The notes under the pieces are model-generated. The model ran no database searches, was not told the DNA's origin, and saw nothing but the letters and a program-made list of their open reading frames with translations. Both the position numbers and the translations under genes were made by a program. From the NCBI GenBank assembly GCA_940671915.1, contig CALNVZ010003426.1:5528918-5592917 (forward strand): a DNA stretch of 64,000 nucleotides, given 5' to 3'. Position 1 is the stretch's first letter; each line of letters starts with the position of its first letter. Positions 11,274 through 21,935 of the stretch are shown in pieces. Origin of the DNA: Paracentrotus lividus (Eukaryota; Echinodermata; Echinoidea; Camarodonta; Echinidae).

Positions 11274-12076
11274 GTAATAACCGTATCAATATTATCGGCA
11301 TTATATATAAATGGAACTTTAAAAAACTTCAATCACGAATCGTGAATGAAATCTTTAATGATTTCGTTAACCTATTTGAGTAACACATTAAAGAGTTCAA
11401 GTAAAAATTGAGGGAGGAACCAAGATACTCGATACTTTGCGCAGCTGTAGGACAATCTTATTAATTGAAGCTACATGTACTTCTTGTTTAAAATAATTTG
11501 TGTATTTTGGTTCCTGTCCTTTATACGCCATTACACGTCACGTTGGACCCTGACGAAATCGATGTTAAATGCACATATCGTAATAACAATTTAATTAACG
11601 TCATTTTCTGTAATTAAATCGATGTAGCCCTAATATCCATATCAAATTATTGGAGTATGTGATGTTAAGGACCACGATAAACATGATAAAGACATCAGTT
11701 TCAGCTTATTCATTTAACACTACTCTACGCATTCAATGTTTGCACTTGAGCCATGTAAGTAGTATAAGGCGATAATAAAATGTCCCGAAATCTGCGGAAG
11801 TACATTATTTAGCAGAATAAGGAGGAGATGTTTTAGCTCGGGGAGGTTTTCATGTCACCTCTTGGTCACCTCGCTGAGGGGCGTATGAGGCTGAAAAACG
11901 ATTACAGTATCGAAATGTCAGAAAGTGATCGATAGATTCCATAAGCAGAGGATTGCCTAGAGCGTTTATGGCTGGTTTCTATAGACGCGCTGTAAGACAC
12001 GTGGTACGGCTAATAACGAGAAAATATGTAGTTGCCACAGGCGGGCATATAGTTCATAATGAAGATGATTTTCTCA
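11274..12076. other. Unassigned sequence
   Basis: No gene or repeat family recognised. Confidence 0.5.
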
Positions 12077-12204
12077 GGCTCAGTGCATGACGTCAGATGT
12101 GTGTATAATGTCTTGAGAGCCAGAAGGATGGTACTGTTGTGGTAAATTTTGAGTCATTCTAGCTCTCAGAAGACAATATAGACATCACGTCATGTTCCAC
12201 TCAG
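12077..12204. mobile_element. Foldback element, about 128 bp
   Basis: Left arm 12077-12128 and right arm 12153-12204 are inverted copies. Shared blocks on the two arms are CATGACGT, GATGT, TATA, TGTCTT and GAGAGC, with a few mismatches and a short gap. The loop is about 25 bp. No coding potential. Confidence 0.62.
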
Positions 12205-12453
12205 TGTGTCATTAAAACAAGGACAAGTAGGCGTACTGTTAGGTTAGATGACGGTTTATCTCAAGGTCTATACGTATAATGAACCATTCAGCAAAGGCAT
12301 ACTTAATTGTTTATCAATGAATTTCTTCAGCGGCGGATCCAGGACTTTGAAACACGGATGGGTATAGTCCAAAATTTGAAGAGTAAGAGGGGCTGTGATA
12401 GGGTCCTTAAAATGTACAGTATAAACAACAAAAAGACAAGATTTTCAATAACC
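12205..12453. other. Spacer with a hAT-like terminus
   Basis: CAGCGGCGGATCCAGG at about 12329-12344 resembles the CAG.GGCGGATCCAG ends of hAT MITEs, but no matching inverted end was found nearby. It may be a one-ended relic. Confidence 0.3.
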
Positions 12454-12455
12454 TA

Positions 12456-13295
12456 CACTGAAAAGATAACTTTGTCACAAGGCCAGATTAATTCGTCAAT
12501 CGGGGTAAAATAATTTGTTTTGCGATATAACTGTGAAATGACAAACTCATGGTAGTATACATAACAAATTGATCGAGCACTATTACAAAGTTTCAACTGG
12601 TGTTGACAAAAACAAACTTGCGCATGACTGATTTATTTGCGTGACGACTCTTCGCAACCGTAATTGACAAATCCTCTTCGCAGTCAATGTAGAAATGACG
12701 ATTTTAAGTGGGCCATAACGAATTATAATACAATTATTTGCAGAAAAACAAATCAATTTGTTGACGCAAAATGCATGACAAATTTAGCTCCTGAAGACAG
12801 TTTGGGAAACCCCGCACATAATCAGCGTCTTCGAATCACTCGCCGGTCGCCGTGATTTAGCTGCGAGGCAAGGCTTGAGTAGATCGAAAAAGGTAAACTT
12901 TTATACTAAAAAAATAAATTTGACTTTGTTTCCTCAGGAATTTCGAGGTTCTATTAAAACTGACAAAAATATTAACTATCTGTATTGTTTGTTTATTACA
13001 GGTGTGTTTTCTGACTGTTACATGACAAATTAACGTCAAAATGCAGTACAAATTGATGAATGAAAAAAACAAATTGAAAAATGAGAATGAGGAATTAAAA
13101 TGTTGCAATGACAAACTTTGAAAAAGGTTTGTCAAATTAGACCACTTTTCATGACAAATTAAAATTCGTCATGTTATGGTGCATGACAAATCTATAATGA
13201 CAAATCTTTGGCATGACAAATTTATTAATTTGTTAAATTAAACCACATTAATGACAAATTTATATTTGTCAATTGACAAAGTTATCTTTTCAGTG
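12456..13295. mobile_element. TA-flanked non-autonomous DNA transposon with TGACAAATT motifs
   Basis: Left end CACTGAAAAGATAACTTTGT and right end ACAAAGTTATCTTTTCAGTG are perfect inverted copies of over 20 bp. TA lies immediately outside both (12454-12455 and 13296-13297), as for Tc1/mariner. The 840-bp interior is studded with TGACAAATT and its complement, at least ten occurrences and densest toward the right half (13020-13290). There is no transposase; the short frames inside are interrupted or low in complexity. The motifs could be subterminal transposase-binding sites; that is an inference. Confidence 0.8.
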
Positions 13296-13297
13296 TA

Positions 13298-14980
13298 TGA
13301 CAAAACCAACACGTCTTATAAAGATATCTAAAGAGTAAATATGGGAACAGAGATTTAAGATAACACACATACACACTCACGCATAAACACGCCCACACAT
13401 GGCTTTCCAATATTTACCTTAACATAGTTAGTTCTTTAGCTCTCAAAAAAGACGTTTTCAACATTTAATATTAAACACAGGTATTGTTGGACTAGATCTG
13501 ATGTTTTGTGGGAATTAATTCCCCTCCTTGATACAAATATTCACAAAAGAATTCAGAGAAGTTTTTATTCTCGAAAATGATCGGTGGAAAAAAAAATCCC
13601 TGACCTGTGTTGTACGAATGGACAGTCTTTAAATAATGAATTAGTTTGAGCAGATTGAGATTTGAACATTAATAACAAACAATTAATGGATATCAAATCA
13701 ACAAGAGGCAACATTCCGGGTTGCAAATATTAAGGAGAACTTGGACTTCTGTAAATTGAATTTGTAATGATCCTGATACCATTCTTCCGAAGGACTATTA
13801 ACTTGTTTATATGGCTCCCATATTTTCCCGTTAAGCATTGCAATAAGTTAAGAGAGGCATAACGATAGCATTATAAAGAGTTACTAAACTTTTCTTTGGT
13901 CATGTTGGTAAAAAGAAGCCTAACTTGGAAACTGCACCGACACTCCTCGAGCCCTCGGTACAAATGTTACTGCGGTGATCTTTCCAAGTTAACTAATCAT
14001 CAACTGTACCTCCAAGAAACGTTAAACTTTGTCTCCAGTTGATCAGATGACCCCCTATTGTCAATAGGTCAATATTACTTGAGATTCCTTTGCCTTTTAA
14101 TCTACATGATCTAAAAAGAAAGTATCGAATATTAGTTTTTTTTTGTTGCAACTAGTAACCAATTAAATATATTGTGACCTTCAATATTTGTGACAAAATA
14201 AGATGATGCATGTCTTAGTAAAGAGAGAGCAAGCAAGTATAATCAGCAACAAGTGAACTGGTAAACTATTGAGATTTGTTTTTAATATCATTAATATCAA
14301 GAACATTATGGGACCCAAAAATGAGCCTTAGGGCACGCCGTATTGTACCTTCCTAGATCGAGAGTTAACTCCAGTAACCAAAACATACTGTAATATATTG
14401 GTAATAAGGATAAATGATTTACCAAAGAGGATTATTGCTGAACACGTGACCTCACAGGTACAAAACCATTCCCCTACTGAGTAGGACTATGGTGACTTCT
14501 TGCGAAACAACGCGTCTTCTTTTCGTTTTATCATATCAAGAAAATGCTTACGGGCTATCATAACTTCTCTTCTTCTGCTTCATCCGTCCGTTTATTCGTG
14601 ACCTATCTCATTTACCTTTTTTTATTTCCCCGTTTTCTTTAACCCAAGACTTTAACCCAAGATATCTTCATCCGACTTGTCTGTAACTGTGTAACAGTAA
14701 CTTCGTTCAAGAGCTTCAGGGGCTTTGCATTGATATCAGAGTGAAGGCGAGGTGACAGGGGAGAAAGACCAGGCAGATCAAGACAATTATAGTATTGCGT
14801 TTCCGTGTCACGGATCCTTTGACATGTGGTGAACTTCTGCGAATTTCTATGCCTGACACGTTCAACATATTGATGAGATATGTTTTATTACAATCTCTTC
14901 GTGCCATAGTGAATTTCTTGAGGTGTAGTTTCTTTTTCAAGATTATCTGAGTTCTGAAAAGTTTTATTTACAGTGATGAC
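13298..14980. other. Unassigned sequence
   Basis: No gene. One small inverted repeat, AACTTGGAAA with TTTCCAAGTT, lies near 13922-13996. A 74-codon minus frame at 14716-14940 has no recognised domain. Confidence 0.45.
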
Positions 14981-15965
14981 AAAAGGGATGTCAGTTTAAC
15001 TGGATATGTGTTAATTACTCAAAGCTATTGCAAACTAGACTGCAATCTTAATGTGGTTTCATACAGGGCTTGGCGTTTAAGAATTGTGTGCAAACTTGCA
15101 TTTGAAAAAACAAAAACAAAACAAAACAAAAAACAAAAAACGCCAAACCTGCTTTTAAAAACACCATAAATCAAACTTTGTACTTTTAGGTAGGGCAAGG
15201 TGGTAAGGACCTGGAAACTGGACTTAACACATCAAATACAGAAGCTACATGAAAGGCGCCCTCAATCCGAACTGCACTAAAATTTCGCGTAACAAAATAT
15301 ATATTTAAAAAAATATTCCCTCACAAGCAGAAATAGCGCAAAATTAATAGTCTTGCGTAGTCTTGCGTGCAAACTGTCTTTCATTGCTCTCCGCCAAAAG
15401 ATGAAGTATAAAAGAAGAAGAAGAAAAAAAAAGTGTTTAGAAAACACCACCAAGTCACATTTTTACTTGTATCCTGTAGGCACATGCTCTAAACCCTGCC
15501 CTAAACATGCCCTAAACTTATCATAAAAACTACCTTTCAACCATAACACTTCCTCTGATTACTAAATATATAACGCCTGCCGCAAATAATTAGTAATACC
15601 ATTGTTGTACAAACCAAACGTCAACTGAGATTCGTAATAATTGGGACACGGAGTCTTGATAACTGGAATTAGTTGGATGGTTACATTACTGCTATCATTG
15701 CCTCATCCGGGATTTAATTATAAATTATTGTATTGTATTATATTGTATTGTATTTTAATTCATTTGAAATATGCAAAACTTCAAACACAAATGAAATTAC
15801 AGCATGAAAAACGAAATAGAATGAATGGCTGGATAGCCCACTCAGAGTAGTAATAAAGGAAGATGAACACTAATTGCAAAGACAACTGATTAGTATGATA
15901 TGTCCTTTGGGAGAGTATTAATTAATTAATTAATTAATTAATTAATTAATTAGAGTATTAATTAT
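14981..15965. repeat. Tandem duplication, copy A (empty-site copy)
   Basis: From AAAAGGGATGTCAG the sequence is repeated nearly base for base starting at 15966. Differences are mainly substitutions (for example GTCTTGATAACTGG versus GTCCTGATAACTGG). Copy A ends in an expanded (TTAA)n run at about 15919-15951 that forms the junction with copy B. Frames such as 15641-15850 recur in copy B at 17600-17812 because of the duplication, not because of selection. Confidence 0.9.
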
Positions 15966-16583
15966 AAAAGGGATGTCAGTTTAACTGGATATGTGTTAAT
16001 TACTCAAAGCTATTGCAAACTAGACTGCAATCTTAATGTGGTTTCATACAGGGCTTGGCGTTTAAGAATTATGTGCAAACTTGCATTTGAAAAAAACACA
16101 CAAAACAAAAACAAAAAACAAAAAACGCCAAACCTGCTTTTAAAAACACCATAAACCAAACTTTGTACTTTTAGGTAGGGCAAGGTGGTAAGGACCTGGA
16201 AACTGGACTTAACACATCAAATTCAGAAGCTACATGAAAGGCGCCCTCAATCCGAACTGCACTAAAATTTCGCGTAACAAAATATATATTAAAAAAAATA
16301 TTCCCTCACAAGCAGAAATAGCGCAAAATTAATAGTCTTGCGTAGTCTTGCGTGCAAACTGTCTTTCATTGCTCTCCGCCAAAAGATGAAGTATAAAAGA
16401 AGAAGAAGACAAAAAAAAAAGTGTTTAGAAAACACCACCAAGTCACATTTTTACTTGTATCCAGTAGGCACATGCTCTAAACCCTGCCCTAAACATGCCC
16501 TAAACTTATCATACAAACTACCTTTCAACCATAACACTTCCTCTGATTACTAAATATATAACGCCTGCGGCAAAGAATTAGTA

Positions 16584-17555
16584 GGGTACATGCAGGTGAT
16601 ATGGGCCCCCTAAGCTCATTTGCCTAATTTGCATAAAATTACAGAATGACACAAAAACTAATGTATGTTTATATGAATCAATAACTACTGCTCTAACTTT
16701 TATTGTGAAGACAAACAATTATCACCAACCCCCCTGTCTGCAATATTCAAATGTTGACGTCATTACCAAAGTGCCCATATTACCTGCATGTGCAGGTAAT
16801 ATGGGCATATGTATTTAATGTATGTTTTAAAAACTACAATGACTCTACCATGTCTGGAATTTGCTTAAACTGTTGAAAATCATTAACTTTAAGACATAAT
16901 TTGAAATTATAAGACCTTCATTAAATCCTTTGACTATAGATTTCATTGTTATGTATTTTGTACATTATATCTTTTTAAAATATTATTTAAATATTATTTT
17001 CATTATACAAGTCAATATAGGCCTACAATAAGTTATTTATATTAATTATATACTGTGAATATACCCCAAAAAAATCGTAGCAAAGAAATTGATGCCTCAT
17101 CCCAATACTAAGTGCCAGAACCATTTCCGCCTTTTTGGATGTCCCATATTACCTGCACTAATGTTGCTGTGTCAGGCAAGCATTCAATGCCAAATTGCAC
17201 CCCTTCACTAAAACAAAATGACGTGTACACGCTAGTATGATCAAAATTAAACTATAAGCTTACTAAATATACAAAACAATTGAGGTTAGCCCCTCAAACA
17301 CTCTTTCACCATCACATTCTGTGAAATATCAAATTTTACATCAGGGTAAAAAAATGCCGTAAGTTTTACCTACCTTGTTGGTTTTCAGCAATTTTCTCAG
17401 AAAATTTCGGAATCAGATGCTCTCACGACGATATATTTTCGTACACAGTTCATATGAACAACATTACAGTGCTCACACCGGTCACCGGTCACCGGTGGAC
17501 GGTCACGACATGATTTGCTTCAGGTGGCCCATATTACCTGCTGGCCCATATTACA
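16584..17555. mobile_element. 0.97-kb insertion with repeated GCAGGTAATATGGGC motif
   Basis: Absent from copy A, which reads AGTAATACCATTG at the same point. The junctions are compatible with a TA duplication (16582-16583 and 17556-17557) or with insertion between A and T without duplication. Near the left end is GCAGGTGATATGGGC (16592-16606). The same motif occurs inverted near the right end (17527-17541) and again, partly, at the very end (17543-17555). Internally there is a 16-bp-arm perfect palindrome at 16773-16806 and one more motif at 17143-17157. No transposase frame is present. Superfamily unknown. Confidence 0.75.
17475..17500. repeat. CACCGGT triplet palindrome
   Basis: ACCGGTCACCGGTCACCGGT: three overlapping copies of an ACCGGT-centred 7-mer inside the insertion, unusually GC-rich for the neighbourhood. 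Confidence 0.7.
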
Positions 17556-17885
17556 TACCATTGTTGTACAAACCAAACATCAACTGAGATTCGTAATAAT
17601 TGGGACACGGAGTCCTGATAACTGGAATTAATTGGATGGTTACATTACTGCTATCATTGCCTCATCCGGGATTTAATTATAAATTATTATATTGTATTAT
17701 ATTGTATTGTATTTCAATTCATTTGAAATGTGCAAAACTTCAAACACAAATGAGATTACAGCATGAAAAACGAAATAGAATGAATGGCTGGATAGCCCAC
17801 TCAGAGTGGTAATAAAGGAAGATGAACACTAATTGCAAAGACAACTGATTAGTATGATATGTCCTTTGGGAGAATATTAATTATT

Positions 17886-18310
17886 TCCTACCTTCAGTAC
17901 CCGTCTGCGAGTACAATAGGGAAATTAGAGACATGTGATGATTACAACAAAATATAATAGGTGCGTTTGTAACAAGGGAAAATCAATAGTAGTTTTTCAA
18001 TAGATTAATTTGCGAGGGAAAAGGATAATTACAGGTTTTTAATGATACCATTTTGCTAATCGTTTTTTTTCCTTCTCGAATTGACATGATTAATACATAA
18101 AGATAACGCTCAATGAAATACAAATTATGAATTACTTAATAAATATCTCATCATTAATAAAAATTTGCTGTCATATTTCGGATGATGATAACAGTTGTCA
18201 TAATCCGAATTTAATTTTCATATAATGTAGATTTAAATTTATTGTGAAGAAATATAAACCAAACTTCTACAATTTTTTGTACGAATTTTGTTTAGTTTCT
18301 TTTCTTTTCT
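17886..18310. other. Unassigned AT-rich sequence
   Basis: Nothing recognisable. Confidence 0.5.
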
Positions 18311-18313
18311 GTG

Positions 18314-18346
<33 letters not shown>

Positions 18347-18382
18347 ATGTGTGTGTGTCTGTGCATGTATGTGTGTGGGTGT
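18311..18382. repeat. (GT)n microsatellite
   Basis: Imperfect GT tract with AT and CATGTAT interruptions. Confidence 0.92.
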
Positions 18383-19039
18383 TTTTCAATGTTTTGTTTT
18401 TTAATTTGATTTTTAATCTTTTACTTTCAAAATAGTACGTTCTCTGTTTTAGTACACTCAAGGCTGTGGTCCTGCGATTCTATATACCTACTGGTTAAAT
18501 GCAATAATGCATTCCCCTAAATCTCACAATTTGTAAACCCTCTGATCATTTGGTCGCAGTAACGTAATATTTCTTTTGAGAAGATTAATTTCGTGCGTAT
18601 TAGATTCAATATTTGTGTATATGAGGATTTGAAAAAGGTTATAGAAACAAAAAGATTGCTTTTCGTCAATATTTGTCATGACCAAAGGGGTATTCGAGAA
18701 ACAAATAATGTACAATTTTTAACTAAACTTTTGCCCACAGACGTTTTTATAAGTACTCGAAATGTGTTTGTTTTGTGGGATTTTTAGTCTGGTTATGCAT
18801 TTTTGCGTAATTTAGGAAGGTATTTGACGTCATACAGAAAACAATGTCTATATCCAGTCTACCCTCATGCTTTTGTTATTATGGTCATACTGTCGGCAAT
18901 GTCTGTGCTTTGTGTTCTATATGTCTTGTATAGATTTAACAGTTGCTTAGTATTTTAGGGCTGCTGACATAAAATTGAAAAATATTGAACAGGACTCGCA
19001 TTAAAAACCTAGTGGCTACAAGAGTAATAAAGAGTAAAT
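18383..19039. other. Unassigned AT-rich sequence
   Basis: No gene or family recognised; it ends at a triplet repeat. Confidence 0.5.
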
Positions 19040-19166
19040 CATTATTATTATTATTATTATTATATTATTATTATTTATTTATTTTTTTATTTATTTTTAT
19101 TTTATTTTTTTTTTTTTATTTTTATTTTTAATTTATTTATTTATTTTTTTTTTTTTGGGGGGGGAG
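19040..19166. repeat. (ATT)n and T-rich low-complexity block
   Basis: ATT repeats pass into T-rich sequence with scattered A and end in a G run (about 19157-19167). It could be a retroposon tail, but no LINE body was recognised upstream. Confidence 0.85.
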
Positions 19167-20435
19167 GGGTTCATGAGATTAAATGGTAGAAGGTATTGTC
19201 CTAAAGAGATTTTGAAAGGTTATGACAGCTCACCTAATAATAGTTGTGTTGTTGTGAGGTTTTAGAATGAACAAATTGCCCAACTCTGCTGAGAGTAACT
19301 GCACATAAAAATGCAAGTATTGGACTAGATACAAAACATTTCAACTGTTACTTGTCATGTTATTACTACGAGGTCAATTGAAGAGCAATCCTTTGCACTG
19401 GACCTTTCTACGATACTATTATTGCAAAATACCATGAAAAGAAGCCTAAAATTAATTTGGTAACTTTTCCCACTTTGCCTACACTTCACTAGATTTTCAT
19501 TAATTCTACATGAGACAATTAATTGAGAGTTGCACAACAAAAACATGTAAACGAACATATATACAAACAATCTGCTTAGATTAATTAGATGCATTTATTT
19601 ATTATTTACGATTCTTTACCTTGAATCATACCTTGATGGCCACACCTCACTGTCTTAATAACGAGGATTACCATGACGAGGTGATTATGTCAGGTTTAAG
19701 GGGGCCCTTAGAGCCCATTTATAAACCCAATTTGGATATTTAGTTTTTTAATTGAAGGAGTGTTAGTGCCTCAACTACTGACTGGAGGAGTTTTTTGCAT
19801 CGATCGACGACCCTTTGACCGAATAAATGCTTCCTTGTGTCTAATCTAGATCTCTACTTGGCCAAATTTAACATTTTATAAAGACGAAAAAATCTTATCA
19901 AGGGGGAAAACCCCTAAGATTATGAAATATAAAACAAACTCCGTTGGGGCATTTTATCCTCTGTGCGATAGATCTATGCCAGAAATTATAATTGCAGATG
20001 AGGTATTGTATTATCCATAACTGTTCGTCTACGTTGCATTCTACATCTTTTATGCAAAATATACCACATTCATTTCCTGTTAAACAATATCAATTACTGC
20101 CTTTAACCTTTTGTAACTTTGAATTAATTGTACCAAAAATTAAAAATAAATAAAAATAAATAAATATCTAAAAGGTGTAGTATTTGGCTTTTAAAGAATA
20201 CACGAGTGACCTAAATTCTAGATGCCGGTTACAATATTTTGGTTTGTATGGTTTGTTTTGTGGTAAGTGCGGACATATTCAGTTCTTTCAACCTAGAAAA
20301 AAAGAAACTCAATTTAATGCATAATTTAATGGGAACTGTGATTCAATAGTCGTGAGCGCACGACTTGATGTTTCACTTCAAGATGGTTTCTTAAATGATT
20401 CCTTTAGTATGAAAAATATGAAATTTTACAGGTAC
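19167..20435. other. Unassigned AT-rich sequence
   Basis: Contains a small palindromic spot near 19699-19717 (GGGGGCCCTTAGAGCCC). No gene recognised. Confidence 0.5.
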
Positions 20436-20450
20436 TACCCTTACAAAAAT

Positions 20451-20580
20451 GTCCTGTGGTATTCCTATGGTATTTCTGAATGTCCTGTGGTATTCATATG
20501 GTATTTCTGAATGTCCTGTGGTATTCCTATGGTATTTCTACGGTACAGTAAAATACCATAGAAGTACCGTAGGAAAATAC
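20451..20580. repeat. Left terminal GTGGTATTC array
   Basis: The unit TGTCCTGTGGTATTC with CTATGGTATTTCTGAA occurs about three times (20451-20540). It then turns into a hairpin-forming stretch in which TACGGTAC and GTACCGTA face each other. Confidence 0.75.
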
Positions 20581-20630
20581 CACACAGGAAAAGGGTACCT
20601 TAAGAATACCATACAGCAGTGCTGTGGTAT

Positions 20631-21228
20631 TTGGCACAAATACCATATGTATGGTATTGCTGTATGGTTTTTTTGGCACAAATACCATATGTATGGTATT
20701 GCTGTACGGTTTTTTGGCAGAAATACCATATGTATGGTATTGCTCTGTGGTTTTTTGCCACAAATACCATATGTATGGTATTGCTGTATGTTTTTTTTTG
20801 GCACAAATACCATATGTATGGTATTGCTGTATGTTTTTTTGCAGAAATAACAATATGTATGGTATTGCTCTAGGTTTTTTGGCACAAATACCATATGTAT
20901 GGTTTTTTTGGGCAGAAATACCATATGTATGGTATTGCTCTATGGTTTTTGCCACAAATACCATATGTATGGTATTGCTGTATGGTTTTTGGCACAAATA
21001 CCATAATGTATGGGTATTGCTGTAATGGTTTTTTTTGGCACAAATACCAATGTATGGTATTGCTGTATTGTTTTTTGGCACAAATACCATATGTATGGTA
21101 TTGCTGTATGGTTTTTTGGCACAAATACCATATGTATGGCATTGCTGTATGTTTTTTTTGGCACAAATACCATATGTATGGTATTGCTGTATGTTTTTTT
21201 GGCACAAATACCATATGTATGGTAGTAG
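20631..21228. repeat. 41-bp minisatellite, 15 units, each with a palindrome
   Basis: Unit begins GGCACAAATACCATATG and continues TATGGTATTGCTGTATGG then TTTTTT. I counted 15 units; most carry ATACCATA-TG-TATGGTAT, an 8-bp-arm palindrome. Units 7, 10 and 11 are shortened or altered. A-to-G and small indel variants (GGCAGAAAT, CCACAAAT) are shared among some units, indicating array turnover. Confidence 0.9.
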
Positions 21229-21235
21229 CAGCGGT

Positions 21236-21415
21236 ACCATACAGCAGTACCATACACCAGTACCATACAGCAGCACCATACAGCAGTACCATACAGTAGT
21301 ACCATACAGCAGTACCATACATCAGTACCACACATCAGTACCACGGCAGTACCATACAGTAGTACCATACAGCAGTACCATACAGCAGTACCATACAGCA
21401 GAATCATACAGTAGT
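21236..21415. repeat. 13-bp tandem array, about 14 units
   Basis: Unit ACCATACAGCAGT with variants (CCAGT, TAGT, TCAGT); one unit is shortened to 11 bp near 21340-21350. Confidence 0.9.
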
Positions 21416-21720
21416 ATGTAGCTTTAGGTATTCATTGTTGAAACTTTAGCAAAATACAGGCCTAATTTCTCAATAAGTGAAAATGACAGCCATGTCAGAT
21501 ATTACTTTCATGTTAGTACCACACCAGTTAATACCACACAGCAGTACCATACAGCAGTACCATACAGTTGTACCATGAAGCAGTACCATACAGCAGTACC
21601 ACATAGCAGTATCATACAGTAGTATGTAGCTTTAGGTATTCATTGTTGAAACTTTAGCAAAATACAGGCTTAATTTCCCAATAAATGAAAATGACAGCCA
21701 TGTCAGATATTATTTTCCTG
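21416..21720. repeat. Duplicated 13-bp array plus spacer
   Basis: The spacer starting ATGTAGCTTTAGGTATTC (21416-21512) recurs at 21626-21720 with few changes. Between the two is a second, shorter ACCATACAGCAGT array (about 21520-21625). Array plus spacer was therefore duplicated as a roughly 210-bp unit. Confidence 0.85.
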
Positions 21721-21935
21721 CTCAAAATTTGTTTGTTTGATGTAGAAAATTCCATGAACCGTTAAATCTGCTTACACTCAAACGTCACGTGGAGCGATGA
21801 AATGCACATGTGTTTTGTTGTTGTTGTTGTTGTTTTTTTGTTTACATAGGTTAAGTTTGAAGCATGTTTCTGTTAGGGATGGGAGCCTCTGTTACAATCG
21901 GCCCGTGTTACAATTGTCCCGGTCTCCCTACCGTC

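Larger units (their letters stand above)
15966..17885. repeat. Tandem duplication, copy B (filled-site copy)
   Basis: Matches copy A up to ATTAGTA (16577-16583), then carries a foreign block, and resumes at CCATTGTTGTACAAACC (17558) until about 17885. Substitution-type differences suggest a genuine recent duplication, or two alleles laid end to end by the assembler. Confidence 0.88.

Noticed and set aside
11004..11345. His-Thr and Cys-Val rich frames
   Set aside because: Translations of the GT/CA microsatellite.
13918..13996. Inverted repeat AACTTGGAAA / TTTCCAAGTT as a MITE
   Set aside because: Only about 10 bp pairs well and no family member or target duplication was seen.
15641..15850. 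Conserved 70-codon frame also present at 17600-17812
   Set aside because: Similarity comes from the tandem duplication; both lie in low-complexity TATTGTATTG-rich sequence and resemble no protein.
20631..21228. CRISPR-like array of direct repeats
   Set aside because: Units are contiguous with no unique spacers, in a eukaryotic context, inside a transposon-like element.
20527..21318. Long overlapping open frames (up to 263 codons) on both strands
   Set aside because: They translate the minisatellite arrays, repeating peptides such as YHTYGICAK; open in several frames at once because the units lack stop codons.
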